A DNA stretch of 64,000 bases, from contig JAJTXV010000004.1 in assembly GCA_021463845.1 (NCBI GenBank), positions 175,795-239,794 of the forward strand, in the 5' to 3' direction. Each line of letters starts with the position of its first letter. Within the stretch, counting starts at the first letter, position 1. The translations under genes were made by a program, and so were the position numbers. This stretch comes from Anaerolineales bacterium. GTDB taxonomy: Bacteria > Chloroflexota > Anaerolineae > Anaerolineales > UBA11579. Below the pieces are notes generated by a model. The model had not been told where the DNA came from, did not search any database, and saw only the letters and a list, made by a program, of their open reading frames with translations. Shown piece after piece: positions 53,350 through 60,828 of the stretch.

Positions 53350-54231
53350 ATGTCAGACGATGCCGCGCTGTACAAGCAGCTCGCCACCATTCGCCACTTT
53401 GAACAAACCGTCCTGGATGCCTTCCCCAAAGGAGCGTTCTACGGCACCACCCATACCTACATCGGGCAGGAGGCCAACGCCGTCGGCGTGCTGGCCCATT
53501 TGCACGAAGGCGACATCGTGTTCAGCAATCATCGCTGCCACGGCCACTTCCTGGCCTATGGCGGCGACGCCCGCGGCCTGTTTGCCGAGCTGATGGGCAA
53601 GGCCACTGGAGTGTGCGGAGGCATCGGCGGTTCACAGCACCTGCACTGGAAAGATTTCTACTCCAACGGTGTCCTGGGCAGCACCGCGCCCATCGCGGTT
53701 GGCGCTGCCCTCGCCGAGAAACGCAAGGGCAGCCAGGCCATCGTGGTGCTCTTCCTTGGCGACGGCGCCATGGGCGAGGGTGTAGTCTACGAGAGCCTCA
53801 ATATTGCCTCGTTGTGGGGCGCGCCGATCCTCTTCGTCGTCGAGAACAATCACATCGCTCAAACCACGCCCACGGAGCTTGCCATGGCTGGCAGCCTTGC
53901 AAGCCGCTTTATGGCCTTTAACATCCCTGCCGCGGAGCTAGACAGCAGCGATGTGCGCCAGACCTACACCGCCGCCGCGCACGAATTTGCCAACCTGCGT
54001 TCTGCGCCCGGTCCGCGCGCCTTGATCCTGCACACGGCCCGCTTCGGTCCCCACTCCAAAGGCGATGACACCCGTGACCCTGCCGCCATCGAAGAACTGC
54101 GCGCCACGCGTGACCCTCTGGCCATCCATGCCACCCGCCTGGATGCCGCCGAGCGCACCGCCATTGACGCTGAAATACATTCAACCATCGCCGCCGCCTA
54201 CGCCCAGGCTGAAGCCGACCCCCTGCCATGA
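53350..54231 (+). CDS. 2-oxoacid dehydrogenase E1 component, alpha subunit
   Basis: A 293-aa thiamine diphosphate-dependent subunit of the pyruvate/acetoin dehydrogenase E1 family. THTYIGQEANAVGV, NHRCHGHFLAYGGD and the TPP motif GDGAMGEGVVYESLNIASLWGAPILFVVENN are intact. It is short compared with typical E1 alpha (320-370 aa). An ATG at 53341 is possible, but TATAAT covers it, so 53350 (MSDDAALYKQ) is preferred. ATGA overlap joins it to E1 beta. The 2-oxoacid it decarboxylates cannot be told. Confidence 0.88.
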   Translation: MSDDAALYKQLATIRHFEQTVLDAFPKGAFYGTTHTYIGQEANAVGVLAHLHEGDIVFSNHRCHGHFLAYGGDARGLFAELMGKATGVCGGIGGSQHLHWKDFYSNGVLGSTAPIAVGAALAEKRKGSQAIVVLFLGDGAMGEGVVYESLNIASLWGAPILFVVENNHIAQTTPTELAMAGSLASRFMAFNIPAAELDSSDVRQTYTAAAHEFANLRSAPGPRALILHTARFGPHSKGDDTRDPAAIEELRATRDPLAIHATRLDAAERTAIDAEIHSTIAAAYAQAEADPLP

Positions 54232-55244
54232 CCAGTGTCCTCGAATCGCTCAACCGCGGCCTGCATGCCGCCTTTGCCGAAGACGAGCGCGTCTACTTGA
54301 TCGGTGAAGACCTGCTTGACCCCTACGGCGGCGCTTTCAAAGTCAGCCGTGGTCTCTCCACCCAATACCCAGACCGGGTCTGGACCAGCCCCGTGTCCGA
54401 AGCGGCCATCGTTGGCGTGGGTGCTGGAATGGCGCTGCGCGGCCTACGCCCGGTGGTGGAGCTGATGTTTGGCGATTTCAGCACCCTCATGGCTGACCAG
54501 CTCATTAATAGCATCACCAAGTTCCCCGCCATGTACAACGGCGCCGCCAAGGTGCCAGTAGTGATCCGCACTCCCATGGGCGGGCGGCGCGGCTACGGCC
54601 CCACCCACAGCCAAACGCTTGAGAAGCTCTACCTCGGCGTGCCCGGCCTGCGAGTGCTGGCCCCCAACACCCTCAGCGACCCGGGCGAGCTGCTCAAACG
54701 CGCCATCCTCGAGCAAGATGACCCGGTGCTCTTCGTTGAAAACAAGGTGCTGTACCCTAAAGCGGTGCAAACTGCCGAGACCCTCAAGGACTTTGAGGTT
54801 GAGCAAACCCAAACAGAGTTCGCACCGGTACATACCCTCCGCCTCAAAGGCACACCGGCCCCAGTGCTCACCCTGAGCGCTTATGGTTACATTGCGGAAT
54901 TGACCCGCGAGGCGCTGACCCGGCTGGCATTTGAACACGAGATCTTCTGCGAGCTTGTCGTCCCCACCCAGCTCGCTCCATTGCCCGCCAACGGCGCGCT
55001 GGAGCCCGCCCTGCTTGCATCCCTGGAGCGCAGCGGGCGCCTGCTCACCGCCGAAGAGGGCACATTCTCATTGGGCTGGGGCGCCGAGCAGCTTGCCCGC
55101 GCCGCCCAACACCTCGGCAACCGCTTGCAGGCCGTCCGCCGGGTGGCCGCCGCCGAGCAGCCCATCCCCGCCGCCCGCAACCTGGAAGACGCGGCCCTGC
55201 CCAGTGTCGAAGACATCATCTCGGCCGCGCGGGAAATGGTATAA
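54228..55244 (+). CDS. 2-oxoacid dehydrogenase E1 component, beta subunit
   Basis: A 338-aa partner of E1 alpha. It shows FKVSRGLSTQYPDRVWTSPVSEAAIVGVGAGMALRGLRPVVELMFGDF, PVVIRTPMGGRRGYGPTHSQ with the active-site histidine, and a C-terminal transketolase fold with PLPANGALEPALLASLERSGRLLTAEEGTFSLGWGAEQ. Length is normal. It overlaps E1 alpha by 4 nt and precedes the lipoyl chimera by 7 nt. No E3 gene is in the window. Confidence 0.9.
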   Translation: MTSVLESLNRGLHAAFAEDERVYLIGEDLLDPYGGAFKVSRGLSTQYPDRVWTSPVSEAAIVGVGAGMALRGLRPVVELMFGDFSTLMADQLINSITKFPAMYNGAAKVPVVIRTPMGGRRGYGPTHSQTLEKLYLGVPGLRVLAPNTLSDPGELLKRAILEQDDPVLFVENKVLYPKAVQTAETLKDFEVEQTQTEFAPVHTLRLKGTPAPVLTLSAYGYIAELTREALTRLAFEHEIFCELVVPTQLAPLPANGALEPALLASLERSGRLLTAEEGTFSLGWGAEQLARAAQHLGNRLQAVRRVAAAEQPIPAARNLEDAALPSVEDIISAAREMV

Positions 55245-55251
55245 AGCCGTG

Positions 55252-56346
55252 ATGGCTGAAGCGACTGCAAAAGCAGTTCACGTCCCGCTGATCAATCCCA
55301 ATGAAACTGAGGCTCGCCTGATAGGCTTGCCCGTCTCCAACGGGGTCAAGGTCACCAAGGGCGATACCCTCGCAACCTTGGAAACCACCAAGTCCACCTT
55401 TGAACTATTGGCTGATGCTGAGGGTTATGTAGCCGGTCTGCAAGCCAAACAGGGCGATATGCTGCCCGCCGGGCAGATCTTCCTTTACATAGCGCCACGC
55501 AAAGACTGGCAGGCGCCTCAAAAACAATCTGAAACATCCACGGCAGTGCCTGATGGCTTGCGCATAACCCAGCCCGCGTTACTCCTGGCGCAAAAGCACG
55601 GCATTGCACTTGCCTCCCTGCCGGTTGGCCCCATCATCACCGAAGATCATGTTGCCAAACTGGCCGCCAAATCGGGCCAGGCTGCCTTCGCCATCCCAGA
55701 CGCGGCCAGCCAGCCTAACTCCGTCGTCATCTATGGCGGCGGCGGGCACGGCAAAGCCGTGATCGATCTGCTGCGCGCTGTTGGCGGATACACGCTGGCC
55801 GGTGTGGTCGACGACAGCCGCCAGCCCGGCGACCGTGTCCTGGATGCTTCCGTCATTGGCGGCGAAGGTGCGCTTGCCGCCTTGCACGCCGCTGGCTGCA
55901 CCCGCGCTCTCAATGCCGTGGGCGGCATCGGCGCCATGAGCACGCGCATCGCGGTCTTCGACCGTCTCGAAGCAGCTGGTTTTGAATTACCCACCCTGGT
56001 GCATCCCAGCGCAGTCGTTGAACCCAGCGCCCAGCTTGGCCCCGGCGTGCAGGTATTCCCGCACGCTTATATCGGCTCAGACGCCCGCATTGGCAAAGGC
56101 GTCATCATCAACACCGGCGCCATCGTCTCGCATGACTGCGTGCTGGAAGACTACGCCAACCTAGCCCCGGGCAGCATCCTCGCCGGCGGCGTGCAAGTGG
56201 GCCGCGGCACTCTGATCGGCATGGGGGTCACCATCAACCTGAATGTGCGCATCGGCAGCATGGCCCGCATCGGCAATAGCGCTACGGTCAAAGACAGCGT
56301 GCCAGATAACGGCGTCGTGCGCGCCGGAGCCATCTGGCCCTCTTAG
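55252..56346 (+). CDS. Lipoyl domain - E1/E3-binding domain - PglD/NeuD acyltransferase fusion
   Basis: A 364-aa fusion. Residues 7-81 are a lipoyl domain with Lys47 in the hairpin LETTKST. Residues about 103-138 are a peripheral-subunit-binding domain (ITQPALLLAQKHGIALASL...ITEDHVAKLA). Residues 158-364 are a PglD/NeuD sugar N-acyltransferase: Rossmann start VVIYGGGGHGKAVIDLL, then a left-handed beta helix with SHDC holding the catalytic His. The E2 catalytic domain with its HHxxxDG motif is absent. It ends the gene set with E1 alpha and E1 beta. GTG at 55249 is an alternative start. Confidence 0.85.
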   Translation: MAEATAKAVHVPLINPNETEARLIGLPVSNGVKVTKGDTLATLETTKSTFELLADAEGYVAGLQAKQGDMLPAGQIFLYIAPRKDWQAPQKQSETSTAVPDGLRITQPALLLAQKHGIALASLPVGPIITEDHVAKLAAKSGQAAFAIPDAASQPNSVVIYGGGGHGKAVIDLLRAVGGYTLAGVVDDSRQPGDRVLDASVIGGEGALAALHAAGCTRALNAVGGIGAMSTRIAVFDRLEAAGFELPTLVHPSAVVEPSAQLGPGVQVFPHAYIGSDARIGKGVIINTGAIVSHDCVLEDYANLAPGSILAGGVQVGRGTLIGMGVTINLNVRIGSMARIGNSATVKDSVPDNGVVRAGAIWPS

Positions 56347-56349
56347 CCG

Positions 56350-56397
56350 GTCATTGCGAGCGAGGCTGCATGGCATGCAGCCGACCGAAGCAATCTG
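56350..56397. repeat. Dispersed repeat copy, ATTGC/GCAAT type
   Basis: GTCATTGCGAG and GAAGCAATCT enclose a perfect palindrome GGCTGCATG-G-CATGCAGCC (56364-56382). It starts 3 nt after the stop of the lipoyl chimera and separates it from the DNA methyltransferase gene. Confidence 0.8.
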
Positions 56398-56427
56398 TCT
56401 CTTCGGTTTTTCTGTTACATTTCCCCC

Positions 56428-57354
56428 ATGCCCACCGGCAACCGCAACTCAAAACAAGGCACGCGCACCAAGGGCACACAAAGCCGCGCCTTCGGCTCCT
56501 CCAGCCGAGAGAACCACGATGCCAGTGGCTTCTACAACAGTTCGTTGTACGCCAAATTGCCCACCGAGAGCAACACGCCCTACAGCCAAACTGACCTGCC
56601 TGACCAGCTCCGCAACCAGATCTTTGCCCACAGCAGTGAGGACATGCATGAGCTGCCAGACAACAGCGTGCACCTCATGGTCACGTCACCTCCCTACAAC
56701 GCCGGCAAAGAGTACGACCAGGATCTGGACCTCGAGCAATACCTGAGCCTGCTGCACCGCGTCTGGGCCGAAACCCTGCGCGTGCTGGTGCCCGGCGGCC
56801 GGGCCTGCATCAACGTGGCCAACCTCGGCCGCAAGCCTTACATCCCGCTGCACGCCTTCATCATCCACGATATGCTGTCTCTGGGCTACCTCATGCGCGG
56901 CGAGATCATTTGGGATAAGGCCAGCTCCGCCGGCGGCTCCACCGCCTGGGGTTCCTGGCGCAGCGCCAGCAACCCGACCCTGCGGGATGTGCACGAGTAC
57001 ATCCTCGTCTTCAGTAAAGACCGCTTCGGCCGCCCGGCGCCTGAGGGCGCCAAGCGCTTCACCAGCGAGCGTGATGACTTCCTGCAAAACACCAAAAGCG
57101 TATGGAGTTTCCCCACCGTCTCCGCTCGCAAGATCGGCCATCCCGCGCCCTTCCCGGAAGAATTACCCAGACGCCTGATCGAGCTCTACACCTTCCCCGG
57201 CGAAGTTGTGCTCGATCCCTTCATGGGCAGCGGCACTACCGCCCTAGTCGCAGCCAAAGCAGATCGCACATACGTTGGCTATGAGTTGGACAAGAAGTAC
57301 ATCAAACTGGCACAGAAACGCATCACTCAGGGGTCGGATGCAAACAGCGCCTGA
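56428..57354 (+). CDS. Orphan DNA methyltransferase (N4-cytosine/N6-adenine)
   Basis: A 308-aa beta-class type II methyltransferase. The catalytic motif IV is TSPPYNAG (about residues 87-94), placed before the SAM motif I DPFMGSGTTALVAAKADRTYVGYELD near the C-terminus; that order marks the beta group. The first 50 residues are basic and disordered. No restriction endonuclease is adjacent, so it is solitary and may have a regulatory or mismatch-related role. TTACAT lies 7 nt before the ATG. Confidence 0.85.
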   Translation: MPTGNRNSKQGTRTKGTQSRAFGSSSRENHDASGFYNSSLYAKLPTESNTPYSQTDLPDQLRNQIFAHSSEDMHELPDNSVHLMVTSPPYNAGKEYDQDLDLEQYLSLLHRVWAETLRVLVPGGRACINVANLGRKPYIPLHAFIIHDMLSLGYLMRGEIIWDKASSAGGSTAWGSWRSASNPTLRDVHEYILVFSKDRFGRPAPEGAKRFTSERDDFLQNTKSVWSFPTVSARKIGHPAPFPEELPRRLIELYTFPGEVVLDPFMGSGTTALVAAKADRTYVGYELDKKYIKLAQKRITQGSDANSA

Positions 57355-58057
57355 AACACTGTACGACTCGGCATATGTACAAAAGCTCTTCAATGAGATG
57401 TCAGCCACCTATGGCTGGGTGAACCTGCTTTCTTCCTTTGGGTTCACCTGGTGGTGGCGCCGCCAGTGCATTCGCCTGGCGAAGTTGCAGCACGGCGCCC
57501 GCGTTGGCGATTTCATGTCAGGGCAGGGCGAAACCTGGCACCAGATCCACAAAGCCATTGGGGCACACGGCCAAATTATTGGCTTTGATTTTTCATCAGG
57601 CATGGTCACTCTGTCTGCTCAGAACCCGATGACACGCAGAGGCAAAGTCCACATCAGCCAGCAGAACGCACTGCACACAGCATTGGCGAACGACAGTTTG
57701 GATGCCGTGGTCGCTGGCTTCGGTCTAAAGACCCTGTCTGAGCACCAGATGCGTTCGTTGGCACAAGAAGTGCGCCGTGTCCTGAAGCCTGGTGGCACAT
57801 TCTCACTGGTAGAGATCTCCACCCCGGCTTCAAAGCTGCTGCTGTGGCCGTACATGTTCTATCTGCGCTACTGCATCCCCATTATCGGCAAGCTCTGCCT
57901 TGGAAATCCAGACAACTATCGCTTTCTGGCACAATACACTCAGTTGTTTCAGAACGCCAGGCGCGCCCAGTCTGCCTTTCAAGCCGCGGGCTTGCACACA
58001 CACTATGCCGAGTTAATCTTCGGCTGCGCCAGCGCCATCTATGGCTACAAGGAGTAA
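57338..58057 (+). CDS. UbiE/MenG-like methyltransferase
   Basis: A 239-aa SAM methyltransferase. SATYGWVNLLSSFGFTWWWRRQCIRLAKL resembles the YDLMN...G...WRR start of UbiE/MenG proteins. Motif I has drifted to ARVGDFMSGQGETW, where most members have LDVATGTG. DAVVAGFGLKTLSEHQMRSLAQEVRRVLKPGG and the C-terminal YRFLAQYTQLF fit quinone-ring methyltransferases, but the changed glycine motif makes the assignment uncertain. It overlaps the DNA methyltransferase by 17 nt. Confidence 0.75.
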   Translation: MQTAPETLYDSAYVQKLFNEMSATYGWVNLLSSFGFTWWWRRQCIRLAKLQHGARVGDFMSGQGETWHQIHKAIGAHGQIIGFDFSSGMVTLSAQNPMTRRGKVHISQQNALHTALANDSLDAVVAGFGLKTLSEHQMRSLAQEVRRVLKPGGTFSLVEISTPASKLLLWPYMFYLRYCIPIIGKLCLGNPDNYRFLAQYTQLFQNARRAQSAFQAAGLHTHYAELIFGCASAIYGYKE

Positions 58058-58062
58058 TGAAC

Positions 58063-58713
58063 ATGGAAAAGATATGGCAGCAAGTTGATTCGTTTCTGGA
58101 AGGGTTGCTGGCCCCTGAAGACCCCGTGCTGACCGGCGCATTGCGCGCCCCCGAACAAGCCGGCATACCCAGCATTCAGGTCTCGGCCATGCAGGGCCAG
58201 TTCCTGCACATCCTGGCACGCGCCATCGGCGCCCGGCGCATCTTGGAGATCGGCACCCTGGCGGGTTACAGTGGCATATGGTTCGCCCGCTCTCTGCCGG
58301 CCGACGGCCTCTTGGTGACTCTGGAGGCCGATCCCAAGCATGCCGAGGTCGCCCGCGCCAACTTCGCTGCCGCGGGCGTTGCCGAGCGGGTTGACCTGCG
58401 CCTTGGCTCAGCGCTGGACACACTGCCCACCTTGCTGCCAGCACATGCCGCCAGCTTCGACCTCTGTTTTATTGACGCCGACAAGCCCAACCTGTCCGGC
58501 TATTTTGAATGGGCGCTTAAGCTCACCCGCAAAGGCGGCCTCATCATCAGCGACAATGTGATCCGCAATGGACAGGTAGTGCAAAGGGATGACGCCAACA
58601 GTGCCGGCGCACGCAGACTACTCCAGACGATCGGCAGATCCACCAACAGCGCCGTCATCCAGACCGTGGGCAGCAAGGGCTATGACGGCTTTGCCCTCAC
58701 TATTGTCGATTAG
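58063..58713 (+). CDS. O-methyltransferase (catechol/caffeoyl-CoA type)
   Basis: A 216-aa class I O-methyltransferase. RRILEIGTLAGYSGIWFARSLPADGLLVTLEAD is motif I, FDLCFIDADKPNLSGYFEWAL supplies metal-binding acidic residues, and GGLIISDNVIRNGQVV is typical. The enzyme needs a divalent cation. AAGGAG (58049-58054) is well placed for ATG at 58063; ATG at 58057, which overlaps the upstream stop as TAATG, is an alternative adding two residues. Confidence 0.9.
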   Translation: MEKIWQQVDSFLEGLLAPEDPVLTGALRAPEQAGIPSIQVSAMQGQFLHILARAIGARRILEIGTLAGYSGIWFARSLPADGLLVTLEADPKHAEVARANFAAAGVAERVDLRLGSALDTLPTLLPAHAASFDLCFIDADKPNLSGYFEWALKLTRKGGLIISDNVIRNGQVVQRDDANSAGARRLLQTIGRSTNSAVIQTVGSKGYDGFALTIVD

Positions 58714-58737
58714 CCGCAGCTCAGTAAAATACTCAGC

Positions 58738-59280
58738 ATGAACATCACTGTCTTCGGCTCGGCTTCTCCGCAGCCCGGCCAACCCGCTTACGAAGAAGCT
58801 CGCCGCCTTGGCGAGCTTCTGGCCCGCGCCGGGCACGCCGTGCTCACCGGCGGCTACATGGGCACCATGGAAGCCGCCTCACGCGGCGCGGCCGAAGCCG
58901 GCGGCCACGTGGTCGGTGTAACTTGCCAGCAGATCGAAGATTGGCGTGCAGCCAAGCACAACCCCTGGGTGCTCGAGGAGCGCAAGTTCCCAACCCTGCG
59001 TGAGCGTTTGTATTGCCTGATCGATTCGTGTGACGCCGCCCTGGCTCTGCCCGGCGGCATTGGCACCTTGGATGAAATTGTCACCATGTGGAGCCAGATG
59101 CAAACCAGCGCCATGCCCACCCGGCCGCTGATCCTGATCGGCGAAGGTTGGCGCCGCACCATGACTGCGCTGATCGAAGCCCAAGCCGAGCATATCCGCC
59201 CGCCCCACCGCGAGCTGCTCAGTTACGCCACTGACATTGACAGCGCGGTCGCAACGCTGGTGCTGGCGTTGGCGGCCTGA
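58738..59280 (+). CDS. LOG/TIGR00725-type Rossmann protein
   Basis: A 180-aa protein of the SLOG/LOG superfamily. TGGYMGTMEAASRGAAEAGGHVVGVT and PGGIGTLDEIVTMWS are the two phosphate-binding signatures. LOG enzymes are cytokinin-nucleoside phosphoribohydrolases; other family members sense or cleave nucleotides. A Glu is kept in GTLDE. TAAAAT (58725-58730) lies 7 nt before the ATG. Confidence 0.85.
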   Translation: MNITVFGSASPQPGQPAYEEARRLGELLARAGHAVLTGGYMGTMEAASRGAAEAGGHVVGVTCQQIEDWRAAKHNPWVLEERKFPTLRERLYCLIDSCDAALALPGGIGTLDEIVTMWSQMQTSAMPTRPLILIGEGWRRTMTALIEAQAEHIRPPHRELLSYATDIDSAVATLVLALAA

Positions 59281-60071
59281 TGCCCAGCGTACCGCTCGGG
59301 CAGCTACAGCAGGAAGCGGCCCATCTTTCTGACCACTTTACGGACCCGCAGGCCTATCTCAAACAGTTGGAGCGTCTGCTACTCACCTACTCCACGCCTA
59401 CCCATCGCCATGGCCGCATCAAAGGCTTGCGGCCCGTCATCTTCAGCTTCGAGGTGCCGCCGCCTGTGCTCAAACGGCTGGAACTCGAAATGGCGCTCCA
59501 GGCCAGCCAGCAACCCACCGCCGCCCTTGCCGTCGCCGACGCGCTATGGGAGCGGCGCAGCTTCGAGACGCGCCAGCTGGCCATCCGCATGCTAGGCGTC
59601 ACGCCCGCCCCAGCCGCCGAAGTCACCGCCCGCCTCGAAGCCTGGGCTGCTGAGAATCAAGAGGAGCTGCTGGTTACCGAGCTCTACCAGCGCGGCCCGC
59701 GCAACCTGGTCCAGCAGCATGCCGCCACCTTGATCGACTTTGCTCAGCGTCTGCTGGCCACCAATGAAAACCGCAAGCAGGTCCTCGGCCTTGGCTGTCT
59801 ACAAACCCTGCTCACTACTGGGGATTTCCCCAATCTGCCCTCTTTGTTCACGCTGCTGATGCAATTCTGCGAGGATCCCCCCCGCAAGCTGCAGCCGTTC
59901 CTGGCCGATCTGCTCTCCACCCTGGCCCAGCGCAGCCCCAAAGAGACCGCCTACTTCCTTAGCCAGCTGCTGGCTGCCCAGCCCTCCGAAGGCGCCCGCT
60001 GGGTATCTCGCCAGACGCTGCGCCAGCTGCCGGCTGAGATGCAGCCCAGCCTGCGCGAACTGGCAAAGTAG
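59280..60071 (+). CDS. HEAT-repeat protein, AlkD-like
   Basis: A 263-aa all-helical protein. Repeated helix pairs, such as VADALWERRSFETRQLAIRMLG and LATNENRKQVLGLGCLQTLL, are in the style of HEAT repeats of DNA alkylation repair (AlkD) proteins. I cannot find the AlkD catalytic aspartate with confidence, so function stays open. Its ATG shares one base with the stop of the LOG gene (TGATG). Confidence 0.65.
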   Translation: MPSVPLGQLQQEAAHLSDHFTDPQAYLKQLERLLLTYSTPTHRHGRIKGLRPVIFSFEVPPPVLKRLELEMALQASQQPTAALAVADALWERRSFETRQLAIRMLGVTPAPAAEVTARLEAWAAENQEELLVTELYQRGPRNLVQQHAATLIDFAQRLLATNENRKQVLGLGCLQTLLTTGDFPNLPSLFTLLMQFCEDPPRKLQPFLADLLSTLAQRSPKETAYFLSQLLAAQPSEGARWVSRQTLRQLPAEMQPSLRELAK

Positions 60072-60100
60072 CAACTAGCTGTCAGCTATCAGCATTCAGC

Positions 60101-60116
60101 CGGCGAAGCAATCTCC
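60101..60116. repeat. Partial dispersed repeat (right end only)
   Basis: CGGCGAAGCAATCTCC matches the right end of the ATTGC/GCAAT repeat family. The left end is missing, so this is a truncated or degraded copy between the HEAT gene and rpsO. Confidence 0.5.
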
Positions 60117-60154
60117 AAGCCTATTTCCAAACGCCAGGCAAATACGCAGGGCTT

Positions 60155-60181
60155 ATCTGTGTCCATCTGTGTTTATCTGTG
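60155..60181 (+). repeat. Three ATCTGTG direct repeats at 10-bp period
   Basis: ATCTGTG occurs at 60155, 60165 and 60175, exactly one helical turn apart. The last copy runs into the -35 region of the rpsO promoter. It might be a regulator-binding site. Similar ATCTGTG strings occur as dispersed repeats in other bacterial genomes. Confidence 0.6.
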
Positions 60182-60208
60182 GATAAAAGCCTTTGTGCCT
60201 GATATAAT
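60180..60208 (+). promoter_or_regulatory. rpsO promoter
   Basis: TGGATA (60180-60185), 17-nt spacer, perfect TATAAT (60203-60208). Transcription would start near 60215, giving a leader of about 80 nt. Confidence 0.7.
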
Positions 60209-60225
60209 CTCGCCCTGACTCGACC

Positions 60226-60261
60226 AGTAGGCGGCAAACCCATTCGGGCCACCTGCCTACT
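60226..60261 (+). promoter_or_regulatory. rpsO leader hairpin, possible S15 autoregulatory site
   Basis: AGTAGGC (60226-60232) pairs with GCCTACT (60255-60261); inner GG/CC pairs extend the stem past a bulge. rpsO leaders in several phyla fold into structures bound by S15 that block translation. Here the fold ends 19 nt before the AAGGAG ribosome site (about 60280). Confidence 0.5.
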
Positions 60262-60296
60262 CGGAGACCTGCTAATACAAAGGAGATGCAGACGTC

Positions 60297-60575
60297 ATGC
60301 CGTTAAACAAAGACACCAAAACCCAGATCATTGGCGATTACCGCCGCGCCGAGGGCGACACCGGCTCCACTGAGGTGCAAATTGCCCTGCTCACCAACCG
60401 CATTGAGCAGCTCACCGCCCACGGGCAGACCCACAAGAAAGACGTGGCTTCCCGCCGCGGCCTGGTGATGCTGGTCGGCCAACGCCGCCGCTTGCTGAAC
60501 TACCTGCGCAACAAGGATTACGATGCCTACGTTGCGCTGGCGGACCGGCTCAAGATCCGCCGCAAAACCAAGTAG
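60297..60575 (+). CDS. rpsO: Ribosomal protein S15
   Basis: A 92-aa small-subunit protein (uS15) that binds the central domain of 16S rRNA. GDTGSTEVQIALLTNRIEQLTAHGQTHKKDVASRRGLVMLVGQRRRLLNYLR is the family core. AAGGAG lies about 11 nt before the ATG. It precedes pnp, the usual rpsO-pnp order. Confidence 0.98.
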   Translation: MPLNKDTKTQIIGDYRRAEGDTGSTEVQIALLTNRIEQLTAHGQTHKKDVASRRGLVMLVGQRRRLLNYLRNKDYDAYVALADRLKIRRKTK

Positions 60576-60581
60576 CAACCC

Positions 60582-60617
60582 AAATAGTGGATATGCGCAA
60601 GCATATCCACTATTTTG
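60582..60617 (+). terminator. Hairpin after rpsO
   Basis: AAATAGTGGATATGC and its complement GCATATCCACTATTT make a perfect 15-bp stem with a GCAA tetraloop, 7 nt after the rpsO stop. The following TTTTG is a short T run, so termination is probably partial; the stem may also be an RNase processing site between rpsO and pnp. Confidence 0.65.
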
Positions 60618-60828
60618 TTGGCCCGCTCACAATGGGCAGGCGGGCTGTTTGCGGATACACTTAGCCCATACAAACTAGCAACCCGTCCGTTAGGGGCATT
60701 GGCAAGTGAGGGCAATCATCGCAGCACAGATTGCCAGCAGTTGCCAGTTCCTCAACAGGCGGGCAAGGTGCACACCGCCTCTAAGCGCAACGCGCAACCT
60801 GTAGGTGAAGTGCGCCTATAGGAGAAAT
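60618..60828 (+). other. pnp leader region
   Basis: About 210 nt without a gene. It holds several GC-rich inverted repeats (for example TTGGCCCGC...GGCGGGC near 60617-60648) and ends with GGAGA 3-5 nt before the pnp ATG. PNPase leaders are often self-regulated by cleavage of such stems; no clear promoter is seen. Confidence 0.4.

Noticed and set aside
54931..55251. Upstream extension of the lipoyl chimera inside the E1 beta gene
   Set aside because: The extension is Pro/Ser/Arg-rich out-of-frame sequence of E1 beta; the lipoyl domain begins right after ATG 55252.
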